Of a DNA stretch of 64,000 nt, positions 53,140-62,455 are shown one piece after another. Source of the stretch: Bacteroidota bacterium (lineage in GTDB: Bacteria; Bacteroidota; Bacteroidia; Flavobacteriales; Flavobacteriaceae). The stretch is taken from positions 434,001 through 498,000 of the forward strand of contig JAEXIT010000017.1 in assembly GCA_023446155.1 (NCBI GenBank), given 5' to 3'. Made by a program: the position numbers and the translations under genes. The notes under the pieces are model-generated. The model was not told the DNA's origin. It searched no databases and saw nothing but the letters and a program-made list of their open reading frames with translations. The stretch's first letter is position 1. The number at the start of each line of letters is the position of its first letter.

Positions 53140-56100
53140 ATGCGAAAATTAGATAGGCTATTATTTATTACTCTAACGCTAGGTGCAATGAACCTCGCGG
53201 CACAACAATCGAACATCTATACGCACGATTTAGTGGACTACCAAAAGGCGTTGTCGCTTTATAAAGACAAGCAATACCAGGCGGCACAGATCCTTTTTGA
53301 TAAGGTGAAAAGCGCAAATAACAGTGCGGAAGTAAAAGCCGATTGTGCCTATTACAGTGCCAATTGCGCGATTCGCCTGGAACAATCGGGCGCCGATCAG
53401 ATGATGGAAAATTTTGTCGAGAATTATCCGACCAGTACCAAACAAAATCAGGCCTACATCGAGGTCGCACACTATTACTTCGAACAGGGGAATTATGTTC
53501 AGGCGCTGAAATGGTTCGATAAAGTGGATGAAAATGCGATGACTTTGAGCGATAAAGAACGCTATAATTTCCAGAAAGGCTATTGTTACTTTACCGCAAA
53601 AAATAAAAAAGAAGCCGAAAAATATTTTAATAAAGTCGTTAATTCCAAAGAATACGGCTCGCAGGCCAAATACTATTTGGGGTATATGGCCTATGAAACC
53701 GATAACTACAAAGATGCTACTCAGTTTTTTGATCAGGTATCCGATAAGGACAAATACAAAGAGAAAATGTCCTATTTCCAGGCCGATATGAACTTTAAAC
53801 TGGGGAACTTCCAAAAAGCAATTGATGTAGGGATTCCGCAATTGTCCAAATCGGATGCCAACGAAAAATCCGAATTGTCTAAAATTATCGGGGAGAGTTA
53901 TTTTAACCTGAAACAATACGACAAAGCCTTACCGTATTTGTTGGAATACAAAGGCAAAAAAGGAAAATGGAACAACACCGATTTTTACCAGTTGGGATAT
54001 GCCTATTATAAAGCCGGCGATTATGAAAATGCCATCGCGCAGTTTAATAAAATTATCAACGGTCAGGATGCGGTAGCGCAAAATGCCTACTATCATTTGG
54101 CGGAAAGTTACCTGAAAACCGATAAAAAGCAACAGGCGCTAAATGCATTCAAAAATGCCTCCGAAATGGATTTTGATGCCAAAATACAGGAAGATGCGTA
54201 TCTGAATTATGCCAAATTGAGCTACGAAATCGGAAACCCGTACCAAAGTGTACCGGAAGTCTTGATGGGGTATCTGAACAAATATCCGAATACCGCATTT
54301 AAAGCCGAGATCGAATCGTTATTGATTAACTCGTATATCACCTCGAAAAATTACAAAGAAGCTTTGGTGTTGCTGGAAAAAAGTAAGACACCGGAAAACA
54401 AACTAGCCTATCAAAAGGTAACGTTTTACCGCGGATTGGAATTGTATACCGACGGGAATTACAACGAGGCATTGGCTTTATTTAAAAAATCAATTGCCGA
54501 ACAACGCGATGCGAAATTCACCACGCGAGCGACGTTTTGGAAAGCCGAAACCGAATATGTGTTAGGACAATTCAGTGATGCGTTGATCAGCTTTAAACAA
54601 TTTTTGGGTAGTGCGGAAGCCAAAAATACACCCGAATATAAAAATGCGAATTACGATCTGGCGTATACCTATTTCAAACAAAAAGAATACGAACAGGCAG
54701 CAAAATATTTCCAGGAGTACATTAACATGGCAAAAGACGACAAGGTGCGTCTTAATGATGCCTACCTGCGCATGGCGGATAGCTATTTCGTGACGACTAA
54801 ATATTGGCCGGCGATGGAAGCCTATAACAAAGCGATTGAGCTAAAAAGTGTCGATGCCGATTATGCCTACTTCCAAAAAGCGATTTCCTACGGATTTGTA
54901 TCCCGAAATGATAAAAAAGTAGAGGAGTTAAACGGATTCCTAAAAGCCTATCCAAAATCAAAATATGCGGATGATGCCTTATATGAAATGGGGAATACCT
55001 ACGTGACCTTAAACAATACTGAAAAAGCCTTACAGGCTTACGACCGACTGATTACGGATTATAAAGACAGTTCGTATGCGGCAAAAGCCATTTTAAGACA
55101 AGGTCTGATTTATTACAATGCGGAAAAAGACCAACAGGCGTTGGCGAAGCTGAAAAAAGTGGTGGCCGATTATCCGAGAAGTCAGGAGGCGATGGAAGCC
55201 GTTTCGACCGCACGTCTGATCTATGTCGACACTGGAAAAGTAGACGAATATGCAAGTTGGGTACGAACCCTGGATTTTGTAGAAGTTACGGATGCCGACC
55301 TGGATAAAACAACGTATGAGGCAGCCGAAAAACAATACCTGCAAAACAACTTAAAACCGGCGATTTCCGGATTTACAGGCTATCTGGCAAACTTCCCGAA
55401 TGGAATCTCAGCTTTAAAAGCCAATTTCTATCTGGCGCAGGCTTATTTTGCCGAAGGTCTTGGTAGTAATGCCATTCCGAATTATGAATTTGTGATCGGA
55501 AAATCCCGAAATGAATTTACCGAACAGTCCTTGGCGCGTTTATCGGAAATTCATCTGAAGAAAAACGATTATGCCAAAGCGATTCCGGTGTTAAAACGAC
55601 TGGAAACAGAAGCCGATTTCCCGCAAAACGTAACCTTCGCACAATCCAATCTGATGAAATCGTATTACGAACAGAAGGATTATCCGAATGCGGTGATTTA
55701 TGCCGATAAGGTATTGGCAAATACTAAAATTGAAGACCGTATCAAGAGTGATGCACAGATTATCGTAGCGCGTTCGGCTATTAAATCGAACGACGAAGCA
55801 AAAGCCAAAACAGCCTACGCAAAATTACTCACCATAGCCAAAGGGGAATTGGCGGCGGAAGCCTTATACTACGATGCGTACTTTAAAAATAAGGATGGTA
55901 AATTTGAAGCGTCGAATACTGCCGTTCAGAAATTAGCCAAAGATTATTCCGGATACAAGTACTTTGGAGCCAAAGGTCTGGTGATCATGGCGAAAAACTT
56001 TTACGGCTTAAAGGATAGTTTCCAGGCGACCTATATTCTGGAAAGCGTGATCAAAAACTTTAGTACCTATCAGGATGTGGTAGAAGAAGCCAAAAAAGAA

Positions 56101-56154
56101 TTAGACTTTATTAAATCGGAAGAAGCCAAACGCAATTCCTCAATAACGAATTAA
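53140..56154 (+). CDS. Large exported tetratricopeptide repeat protein
   Basis: 1004 residues with a signal peptide (LFITLTLGAMNLAAQQ). The whole mature part is TPR repeats, about 22-25 units, recognisable by units such as KYYLGYMAYETDNYKDATQFF and DALYEMGNTYVTLNNTEKAL. It probably is a periplasmic or outer-membrane-associated scaffold. It precedes the barrel gene by 36 bp in the same orientation, and the pair is likely an operon. A YbgF/CpoB-like or gliding-related role is possible; nothing in the sequence settles it. Confidence 0.85.
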   Translation: MRKLDRLLFITLTLGAMNLAAQQSNIYTHDLVDYQKALSLYKDKQYQAAQILFDKVKSANNSAEVKADCAYYSANCAIRLEQSGADQMMENFVENYPTSTKQNQAYIEVAHYYFEQGNYVQALKWFDKVDENAMTLSDKERYNFQKGYCYFTAKNKKEAEKYFNKVVNSKEYGSQAKYYLGYMAYETDNYKDATQFFDQVSDKDKYKEKMSYFQADMNFKLGNFQKAIDVGIPQLSKSDANEKSELSKIIGESYFNLKQYDKALPYLLEYKGKKGKWNNTDFYQLGYAYYKAGDYENAIAQFNKIINGQDAVAQNAYYHLAESYLKTDKKQQALNAFKNASEMDFDAKIQEDAYLNYAKLSYEIGNPYQSVPEVLMGYLNKYPNTAFKAEIESLLINSYITSKNYKEALVLLEKSKTPENKLAYQKVTFYRGLELYTDGNYNEALALFKKSIAEQRDAKFTTRATFWKAETEYVLGQFSDALISFKQFLGSAEAKNTPEYKNANYDLAYTYFKQKEYEQAAKYFQEYINMAKDDKVRLNDAYLRMADSYFVTTKYWPAMEAYNKAIELKSVDADYAYFQKAISYGFVSRNDKKVEELNGFLKAYPKSKYADDALYEMGNTYVTLNNTEKALQAYDRLITDYKDSSYAAKAILRQGLIYYNAEKDQQALAKLKKVVADYPRSQEAMEAVSTARLIYVDTGKVDEYASWVRTLDFVEVTDADLDKTTYEAAEKQYLQNNLKPAISGFTGYLANFPNGISALKANFYLAQAYFAEGLGSNAIPNYEFVIGKSRNEFTEQSLARLSEIHLKKNDYAKAIPVLKRLETEADFPQNVTFAQSNLMKSYYEQKDYPNAVIYADKVLANTKIEDRIKSDAQIIVARSAIKSNDEAKAKTAYAKLLTIAKGELAAEALYYDAYFKNKDGKFEASNTAVQKLAKDYSGYKYFGAKGLVIMAKNFYGLKDSFQATYILESVIKNFSTYQDVVEEAKKELDFIKSEEAKRNSSITN

Positions 56155-56190
56155 AAGGAGCGTACTTTTTCTTACTAATAAATACAGCAT

Positions 56191-57948
56191 ATGACAAAGA
56201 CCATTCAATATAAAATCGCATTCGTATTACTCTTAGCAGGAAGTCAGTCGCTTTTTGCACAAAAGAAAGACGAGAATCTGGGTACAGAAGTAGTAAATGT
56301 AGTAAAGCCTTATACGCCAACCATTTCCGATGCTTTTAAAGTAAAAGAAACACCAACGATTGACGACGAAGACAATACGCAGAAAAAAGAAATACAATAC
56401 AATATTTTTTCCTTTCCGGTAGCGTCGACGTTTACACCGTCGAAAGGAAAAGCGGCCGGAGTAGACAAAGCACAAAAGGAAAAATTGTATAACAATTATG
56501 CCACTTTAGGATTTGGTAATTACGCCGCGGTAAACGGTGAATTGTTTGTGACTAAAAACCTGAGCAATAACGAATATGTGGCCGGAATGTTCCGTCATAT
56601 GTCATCGCAGGGCGGTATCAAAGACGTGTTGCTGGACGATAAATACTACACTACTTCGGTTGATCTGACCTATGGAAGTAAACAACGGGATTTCGACTGG
56701 AATGTCGATTTAGGCTACCAACATCAGTTGTACAATTGGTACGGATTACCAACCGATTATCTGACATTCGATGATCCGAATATGTTGGCGGCAATCAATC
56801 CGCAGCAAACCTATCAAACCTTAAAATTAGGCGGTCGATTGGGAATGAAAGATAGCTATTTTAACGAAGCAACATTACAATTCAAACGTTTTTGGGATGC
56901 GAAAGGGAGTGCCGAAAATCGTTTCTTTATCAAACCGTCGATCGATTTTGAATTCAAAGACAATAAATTTAAAACGGATTTTGTAGTGGATTATGTAGGT
57001 GGAAATTTTGAAAAAGATTACTACAACCTGCCGGATAGCGAAATGAAATACAGTTACCTGAATCTTGGAGTACAACCGAGTGTCTTGTTAAAAGAAGGCG
57101 ATCTTTCGGTTCAGCTTGGCGCAGGACTTTTCTATAACATGGGAAAACTGAACAACGAAAGTGATGGGAAATTCTATGTATATCCAAACGTAAAAGCGTC
57201 CTATAAAGTGGTAGGCGATGTGATGATCGCTTATGCCGGTGCCGAAGGGGGATTAAAACAAAATACCTATGCCGATTTCGTAGGTGAAAACCAGTTTGTA
57301 GCACCTAATTTGGTGATTGCGCCAACCAGCGAACAATACGATATTTATGTCGGATTAAAAGGGAAACTAGCGAATAATGTTGCGTATAACGTTAGAGGAT
57401 CCTACAAAAGCGACGACGACAAAGCGTTCTTTAAAAGCAATGTATACGACACGGCCAATACGAATACCGAAGGCTATGTTTACGGAAACTCATTTGGTGT
57501 GGTGTACGACAAGTTAAAAACGATTAGCTTTTTCGGAGAACTGAAAATGGATTTCTCTAAAAATGTAAGCTTCGGATTGAACGGTACCTTCAACAGCTTT
57601 ACAACCGATTTAGAACAAGCCTGGAATATGCCAACGGTAAAAATTGGAGCCGATTTCGACTTTAATATTACCGAAAAATGGTATGCCGGAACGAATATCT
57701 TCTTTGTAGGCGATCGTAAAGATCAGTTTATGTATACCGATGTTTCGTTAACCGAGCCAATGTTAAAAACCGTAACCTTAGATAGCTATTTTGACTTAAA
57801 TGCGCATGTAGGTTACAAACACAACGAGCGTCTTACGGCCTATCTGAAAGCCAACAACCTGGCAAGTCAGAATTACCAACGCTGGCTGAATTATCCGGTA
57901 CAGGGATTTCAATTCCTGATTGGAGCCAGTTATAAATTCGACTTTTAA
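56191..57948 (+). CDS. TonB-dependent-receptor-like outer-membrane barrel protein without a plug
   Basis: 585 residues with a signal peptide (QSLFAQ). The N-terminal part (LGTEVVNVVKPYTPTISDAFKVKETP) is short, acidic and Pro-rich. The rest forms antiparallel strands ending in FQFLIGASYKFDF, an outer-membrane C-terminal signature. The C-terminal NERLTAYLKANNLASQNYQRWLNYPVQGF segment is typical of TonB-dependent receptors, but I see no plug domain. It forms a pair with the TPR protein. The substrate is unknown. A strong terminator follows. Confidence 0.8.
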   Translation: MTKTIQYKIAFVLLLAGSQSLFAQKKDENLGTEVVNVVKPYTPTISDAFKVKETPTIDDEDNTQKKEIQYNIFSFPVASTFTPSKGKAAGVDKAQKEKLYNNYATLGFGNYAAVNGELFVTKNLSNNEYVAGMFRHMSSQGGIKDVLLDDKYYTTSVDLTYGSKQRDFDWNVDLGYQHQLYNWYGLPTDYLTFDDPNMLAAINPQQTYQTLKLGGRLGMKDSYFNEATLQFKRFWDAKGSAENRFFIKPSIDFEFKDNKFKTDFVVDYVGGNFEKDYYNLPDSEMKYSYLNLGVQPSVLLKEGDLSVQLGAGLFYNMGKLNNESDGKFYVYPNVKASYKVVGDVMIAYAGAEGGLKQNTYADFVGENQFVAPNLVIAPTSEQYDIYVGLKGKLANNVAYNVRGSYKSDDDKAFFKSNVYDTANTNTEGYVYGNSFGVVYDKLKTISFFGELKMDFSKNVSFGLNGTFNSFTTDLEQAWNMPTVKIGADFDFNITEKWYAGTNIFFVGDRKDQFMYTDVSLTEPMLKTVTLDSYFDLNAHVGYKHNERLTAYLKANNLASQNYQRWLNYPVQGFQFLIGASYKFDF

Positions 57949-57970
57949 TTAAAGTGTTCAAATAAAAAGG

Positions 57971-58010
57971 AAAGCCTGCAAAGCAACTGTTTTTGCAGGC
58001 TTTTATTTTG
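57971..58010 (+). terminator. Terminator of the TPR/barrel operon
   Basis: Stem AAAGCCTGCAAA (57971-57982) with TTTGCAGGCTTT (57992-58003) around a 9-nt loop, followed by a T-rich tail. Confidence 0.88.
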
Positions 58011-58039
58011 TTTCTTTGTAACTCATTACAGGAATAGAA

Positions 58040-58489
58040 ATGACATTTAAACAAAAAATTGTACAACAGCATCTGGTTTTATTACAAGACAAAATTGATG
58101 TTTTCAGAGATATGATTTCCGGATTGGCAGAAGATGCGCAAAACGACGCCAAAGGTTCGGCGGGCGATAAGCATGAAACTGCGCTGTCGATGATGCATTT
58201 GGAGCAGGAAAAATTAAGTGCCAAATTACAGGAGACCCTTCAGATGAAAACAATATTGGAAAAGATCGATGCGACGGCGACGACATCAAAAATTGCCGTA
58301 GGAAGCGTGATCAAAACCAATGGGATGTTTTTGTTTATGAGTGCCGCTTTACCGAAAATTGCGATCGACGGTGTGAATGTCATTGCCCTTTCGCCACAAT
58401 CGCCATTGGGATTAAAATTAATGGGCGGCGGAATAGGGGAAACCTTCGAAATCAACAGTTCAAAATATACGATCGAAACTATCGATTAG
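58040..58489 (+). CDS. GreA/GreB C-terminal-like small protein
   Basis: 149 residues. The first 75 are a helical coiled-coil-like region (IVQQHLVLLQDKIDVFRDMISGL, HLEQEKLSAKLQETLQM). The last 75 (VGSVIKTNGMFLFM, then SPLGLKLMGGGIGETFEI) resemble the FKBP-like C-terminal domain of the transcription elongation factors GreA/GreB, with the SPxGxxLxGxxxGE pattern. It may bind RNA polymerase; the acidic tip of true GreA is not obvious. Such proteins are often mislabelled. It precedes the amidohydrolase by 11 bp. Confidence 0.65.
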   Translation: MTFKQKIVQQHLVLLQDKIDVFRDMISGLAEDAQNDAKGSAGDKHETALSMMHLEQEKLSAKLQETLQMKTILEKIDATATTSKIAVGSVIKTNGMFLFMSAALPKIAIDGVNVIALSPQSPLGLKLMGGGIGETFEINSSKYTIETID

Positions 58490-58500
58490 ACCTACCAAAA

Positions 58501-60132
58501 ATGAAAGTAAAAAATATACTATTGGCGGCATGTTGTCTTACTTCGGCCTTGATAAATGCTCAGAAAAAACAGGAAGCCGATTTGATTGTTTCCGATGCAA
58601 AAATCTATACGGTTAATAAAGCGTTTCAAACCGCGGAAGCCTTAGCGGTTAAAGACGGGAAAATTATTGGAATTGGAAGCAAAGCGGATATTCAGAAAAA
58701 GTTTTCTGCCAAAAAAAACCTGATTGCCAAGGGCAAATATATGTATCCCGGATTCTACGATGCGCATGCCCACTTTTACGGATTGGGCATGAACATGCAG
58801 GCGGTAAACCTTAGAGGAACCAAAAGCTTTCAGGAAGTGATTGAAAGGATTCAGGCGTTCCAAAAAGTAAAAAACCATACGTTTATCGTAGGCCGCGGAT
58901 GGGATCAGAACGACTGGAAAGAAAAAGAATTTCCAACAAAAGAACTGTTGGATCAGTACTTTCCAACCATTCCGGTGGTGTTAACCCGTATCGACGGACA
59001 TGCGATGTTGGTTAATTCCAAAGCCTTGGAATTGGCTGGAATTACCACCAAAACCAAAACGTCAGGCGGGCAAATTGAAGTCAGAGACGGAAAATTAACC
59101 GGTATTTTGGTCGACAATCCGATGGAATTGGTATCGGCTATTATTCCAAAACCAACACGGGAGACGCAAATTACAGCCTTACAGGAGGCGCAAAAAGAAA
59201 TGTTTCACTACGGATTGACAACGATCAACGAAGCCGGTTTGGAACGCGATGTTATTGATCTGATCGATAGTTTACAACAGGAAAATAAACTCGATATCAA
59301 TATTTATGCAATGGTCATGGCGACCCGTGAAAATGTGGATCATTATACCCAATTGGGAATTTATAAAACGGATAAATTAAACGTGCGTTCCTTTAAATTT
59401 ATGGGTGATGGCGCTTTGGGATCGCGTGGCGCGTGTTTGCATCAGGCCTACTCCGACAAGCCAAAACAATTCGGCGCTTTATTATCGCCAATTCCAACCA
59501 TTCGGGAAATCGCGAGTCAGATCGCCGAATCGGAGTATCAGATGAATTCCCATGCGATAGGCGATTCGACCAACACGGTATTACTTAAAATTTACAAAGA
59601 AGTGTTGGATGGGAAACCGGATCGTAGATGGAAAATCGAACACGCTCAGATTATGCGCGAACAAGACTTCGATTACTTTAAATTGGGAATTATTCCATCG
59701 GTACAACCCACGCATGCGACATCCGATATGTATTGGGCGGAAGACCGATTGGGTAAAAAAAGGTTACAATATTCGTATGCCTATAAAACCATGTTGCAAA
59801 AAGCCGGTTTAATCGCATTGGGGACGGATTTTCCAATTGAGGAAGTCAATCCGATGTATACGTTTTATGCAGCCGTGGCGCGAAAAGATCTAAAAAACTA
59901 TCCGGAAAACGGATTTCAGTCGGAAAATGCGCTAACCCGTGAAGAAACCCTAAAAGGGATGACCATCTGGGCGGCGTATTCGAATTTTGAGGAAAACGAA
60001 AAAGGAAGTCTGGAAGTGGGAAAATGGGCCGATTTTGTTATTTTCGATGCGGATATTATGACGATGGATATTGACGGCGTACCCTATGTGGTGCCGGTCA
60101 ATACATTTGTAAAAGGAAAACAGGTAAAATAA
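58501..60132 (+). CDS. Exported amidohydrolase (YtcJ/composite-domain type)
   Basis: 543 residues. A signal peptide (MKVKNILLAACCLTSALINAQ) precedes a composite beta-sandwich and TIM barrel metal-dependent hydrolase. Metal ligands are His89 and His91 (DAHAHFYG); later segments are SHAIGDST, IEHAQIM and the GTDFPIEEVNP aspartate. It hydrolyses an amide or other C-N bond; the substrate is unknown. Periplasmic. It lies 11 bp after the GreA-like gene and 6 bp before the small membrane protein, probably in one transcript. Confidence 0.9.
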   Translation: MKVKNILLAACCLTSALINAQKKQEADLIVSDAKIYTVNKAFQTAEALAVKDGKIIGIGSKADIQKKFSAKKNLIAKGKYMYPGFYDAHAHFYGLGMNMQAVNLRGTKSFQEVIERIQAFQKVKNHTFIVGRGWDQNDWKEKEFPTKELLDQYFPTIPVVLTRIDGHAMLVNSKALELAGITTKTKTSGGQIEVRDGKLTGILVDNPMELVSAIIPKPTRETQITALQEAQKEMFHYGLTTINEAGLERDVIDLIDSLQQENKLDINIYAMVMATRENVDHYTQLGIYKTDKLNVRSFKFMGDGALGSRGACLHQAYSDKPKQFGALLSPIPTIREIASQIAESEYQMNSHAIGDSTNTVLLKIYKEVLDGKPDRRWKIEHAQIMREQDFDYFKLGIIPSVQPTHATSDMYWAEDRLGKKRLQYSYAYKTMLQKAGLIALGTDFPIEEVNPMYTFYAAVARKDLKNYPENGFQSENALTREETLKGMTIWAAYSNFEENEKGSLEVGKWADFVIFDADIMTMDIDGVPYVVPVNTFVKGKQVK

Positions 60133-60138
60133 AAAAAG

Positions 60139-60378
60139 ATGATGTTACTCGCGATACTGCTTTTTGTAGCCGGACTTGTATATGCTGTGATTCGGATCAC
60201 GAGTCCGAAGTCGGCGCATACCAAAGAACAAAATTATACGATCGATGAAAAGTACAACGCGGCCAAAATCGAAAAACAAAAGGAAATCGACCGTATACTC
60301 GAAAAGATAAACAAAAACGGAGTACAGTCACTCAATAGTAGGGAAAAGCAACTGTTGGACGATTATTCCAAAAACTAA
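60139..60378 (+). CDS. Small membrane protein with DUF6576-like tail
   Basis: 79 residues. One N-terminal membrane helix (MLLAILLFVAGLVYAVI) and a charged helical tail, IDRILEKINKNGVQSLNSRE, similar to the DUF6576 tail of Bacteroidota rhomboid proteases. No protease domain is present. Located in the inner membrane with the tail probably in the cytoplasm. It is last in the transcript and followed by a terminator. Function unknown. Confidence 0.75.
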   Translation: MMLLAILLFVAGLVYAVIRITSPKSAHTKEQNYTIDEKYNAAKIEKQKEIDRILEKINKNGVQSLNSREKQLLDDYSKN

Positions 60379-60380
60379 AT

Positions 60381-60407
60381 AAAACCGGGCATTTGTCCGG
60401 TTTTTTG
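60381..60407 (+). terminator. Terminator after the small membrane protein
   Basis: Stem AAAACCGG (60381-60388) with CCGGTTTT (60397-60404) and a following T run. Confidence 0.85.
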
Positions 60408-60564
60408 TTTGAAATAGCTCAAATTTAAAGTCGGAACTTATAGATTTTAACCCAAACGCTACAAATAAGATGCTATAGGTTATATTTTGATTCTGAATTG
60501 CGTGTTTTGATTTTAAATTAAAACTAAAATAAAGTTTTTACTTTTTAATTAAAACTGATATAGG

Positions 60565-60572
60565 CAATTTTG
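60565..60572 (+). promoter_or_regulatory. Candidate -7 element of asnB
   Basis: CAATTTTG is one base off TAnnTTTG, 34 bp before the asnB ATG. The region upstream is AT-rich without a clear -33. Confidence 0.35.
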
Positions 60573-60606
60573 TGATGTAATAATAACCATTTAAAGCAAA
60601 AATAGT

Positions 60607-62226
60607 ATGTGCGGGATAGTAGCAGTTATAGGAAAAGGAGTCGATGCAGAATTGGTGCAACAATTGTCCAAAAGAATGTCGCATCGCGGTCCGGATGAAA
60701 GTGATTTGCATATCACGGAAAAAGGACATTTTTTAAGCCACGAACGTTTGTCGATCGTCGATTTACAAACCGGAAAACAACCGATTCAGGGAACCAATTC
60801 CGCTTGGATGGTGCATAACGGCGAAATCTATAACCATAAAAAACTACGCGATACCGTACTAAAGCACCATACGTTTCGCACGACATCCGATTCGGAAGTG
60901 ATTGTGCATTTATACGAAGAATATGGCTATGAATTTTGTGATATGCTCGACGGGATCTTTGCCTTTGTTGTGATTGAAGGAGATGATTTTATTGCGGGTA
61001 GAGATCCGTTGGGTGTAAAACCACTATACTATGGAATTGATAGTCATGGAGCGATTTATTTTGCCTCCGAAATGAAAGCCATAGCCGACCAATGTAAGTC
61101 GTTTGCCGCCTTTCCGCCGGGACATTATTACTCGCCCAAAACTGGATTTGTAAAATACTACCAACCGCAATGGGAAGATGCTGCAAAAGCCGTTGAGCCA
61201 CTCGATTTGCAGGCGATCCGTGAAACCTTGACTGAGGCTGTGCGCAAACGATTGATGAGTGATGTGCCTATTGGCGTTTTGTTATCCGGCGGATTGGATT
61301 CGTCGCTAACATCGGCTATTGCATCCCGATTAATGGCAGATGCCGGAAGTCCGAAGTTGCATTCGTTTTCCATTGGATTGGATCGCAATGCGCCCGATGT
61401 AGTAGCGGCACGTGCCGTAGCGGAATACTTAGGAACGGAACACCACGAAATTTACTTTTCGGTGGAACAGGGAATCGAAATTCTGGATAAACTGATCTGG
61501 CATTTGGAAACCTACGATGTGACGTCCATTCGTGCGAGTACGCCTATGTATTTCCTGTCGAAAGCGATCACCGAAAAAGGAATAAAAGTAGTGTTGTCGG
61601 GAGAAGGAGCCGATGAGATTTTTGGAGGGTATTTGTATTTTAGAAATGCACCATCCGTAGCCGATTTTCAGCAAGAAACGATCGAACGCGTACAGAAATT
61701 AGCCACTGCCGATTTGCTGCGTGCGGATAAATCGACGATGGCACACGGATTGGAAGCGCGGGTTCCGTTTTTGGACAAAGCCTTTTTAAACCTGGCGATT
61801 AAAATCAGACCGGAAGAAAAACAACCGGCAACCTATGGCGGTGTCGAAAAATACATCCTTCGAAAAGCATTCGATACACCGGAAAAACCGTATTTGCCGG
61901 ATAGTGTATTATGGCGTCAAAAAGAGCAATTTTCGGACGGTGTTGGTTACAACTGGATCGACGCTTTAATCGAATATGGTACGGCGCAGGTTACGGATGA
62001 AGCACTGGCAAAAGCAGCCGATGTGTTTCCGCACAATACACCAACGACAAAAGAAGCGTATTACTACCGAACCATTTTTCATAAACATTTCCCACAAGCC
62101 AGTGCGGCCAAAACCGTACGCAAGTGGATTCCGAAATGGCAGGAAAACCAGGATCCAAGCGGAAGAGCCAATAAGGCCCATGTTAAGGCCGATACGAATA
62201 TTGCCACCCTGAAAGCGACATTATGA
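60607..62226 (+). CDS. asnB: Asparagine synthase B (glutamine-hydrolysing)
   Basis: 539 residues, near the 554 of E. coli AsnB. Cys2 is the nucleophile of the N-terminal glutaminase, with SHRGPDES, HNGEIYN and TSDSEV making its site. The synthetase domain has the PPi loop LLSGGLDSSL (226-235), LHSFSIGL, and VVLSGEGADEIFGGYLYF. It converts aspartate, glutamine and ATP to asparagine, glutamate, AMP and PPi. Monocistronic, with its own promoter-like site and strong terminator. Confidence 0.96.
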   Translation: MCGIVAVIGKGVDAELVQQLSKRMSHRGPDESDLHITEKGHFLSHERLSIVDLQTGKQPIQGTNSAWMVHNGEIYNHKKLRDTVLKHHTFRTTSDSEVIVHLYEEYGYEFCDMLDGIFAFVVIEGDDFIAGRDPLGVKPLYYGIDSHGAIYFASEMKAIADQCKSFAAFPPGHYYSPKTGFVKYYQPQWEDAAKAVEPLDLQAIRETLTEAVRKRLMSDVPIGVLLSGGLDSSLTSAIASRLMADAGSPKLHSFSIGLDRNAPDVVAARAVAEYLGTEHHEIYFSVEQGIEILDKLIWHLETYDVTSIRASTPMYFLSKAITEKGIKVVLSGEGADEIFGGYLYFRNAPSVADFQQETIERVQKLATADLLRADKSTMAHGLEARVPFLDKAFLNLAIKIRPEEKQPATYGGVEKYILRKAFDTPEKPYLPDSVLWRQKEQFSDGVGYNWIDALIEYGTAQVTDEALAKAADVFPHNTPTTKEAYYYRTIFHKHFPQASAAKTVRKWIPKWQENQDPSGRANKAHVKADTNIATLKATL

Positions 62227-62256
62227 TCTTTCATATGTGATTAGTTTGTTTGTTTG

Positions 62257-62288
62257 AAAGCACCGGGAATTTACCGGTGCTTTTTTTG
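62257..62288 (+). terminator. Terminator of asnB
   Basis: Stem AAAGCACCGG (62257-62266) with CCGGTGCTTT (62274-62283), loop of seven bases, then a T run. Confidence 0.9.
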
Positions 62289-62408
62289 TTTTTTTAATGC
62301 GGATGTCAAATGTTAAAAAGTAAGAAAATTAGGCGTTAATTAAATGTTTTTGTTGATAACTTACGGCTAATACGGGTTATTTTTAGTGTATTATCCTTTG
62401 CGTTTTCA

Positions 62409-62416
62409 TATATTTG
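62409..62416 (+). promoter_or_regulatory. -7 promoter element of gyrB
   Basis: TATATTTG matches TAnnTTTG, 39 bp before the ATG at 62456. Confidence 0.5.
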
Positions 62417-62455
62417 CCTGTTAGACGAAAAAATACATTTTTTAGAATATAAATT

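Noticed and set aside
53230..53916. A 228-codon ORF on the minus strand
   Set aside because: It is antisense to the TPR gene, which has clear repeats and a signal peptide in the other direction.
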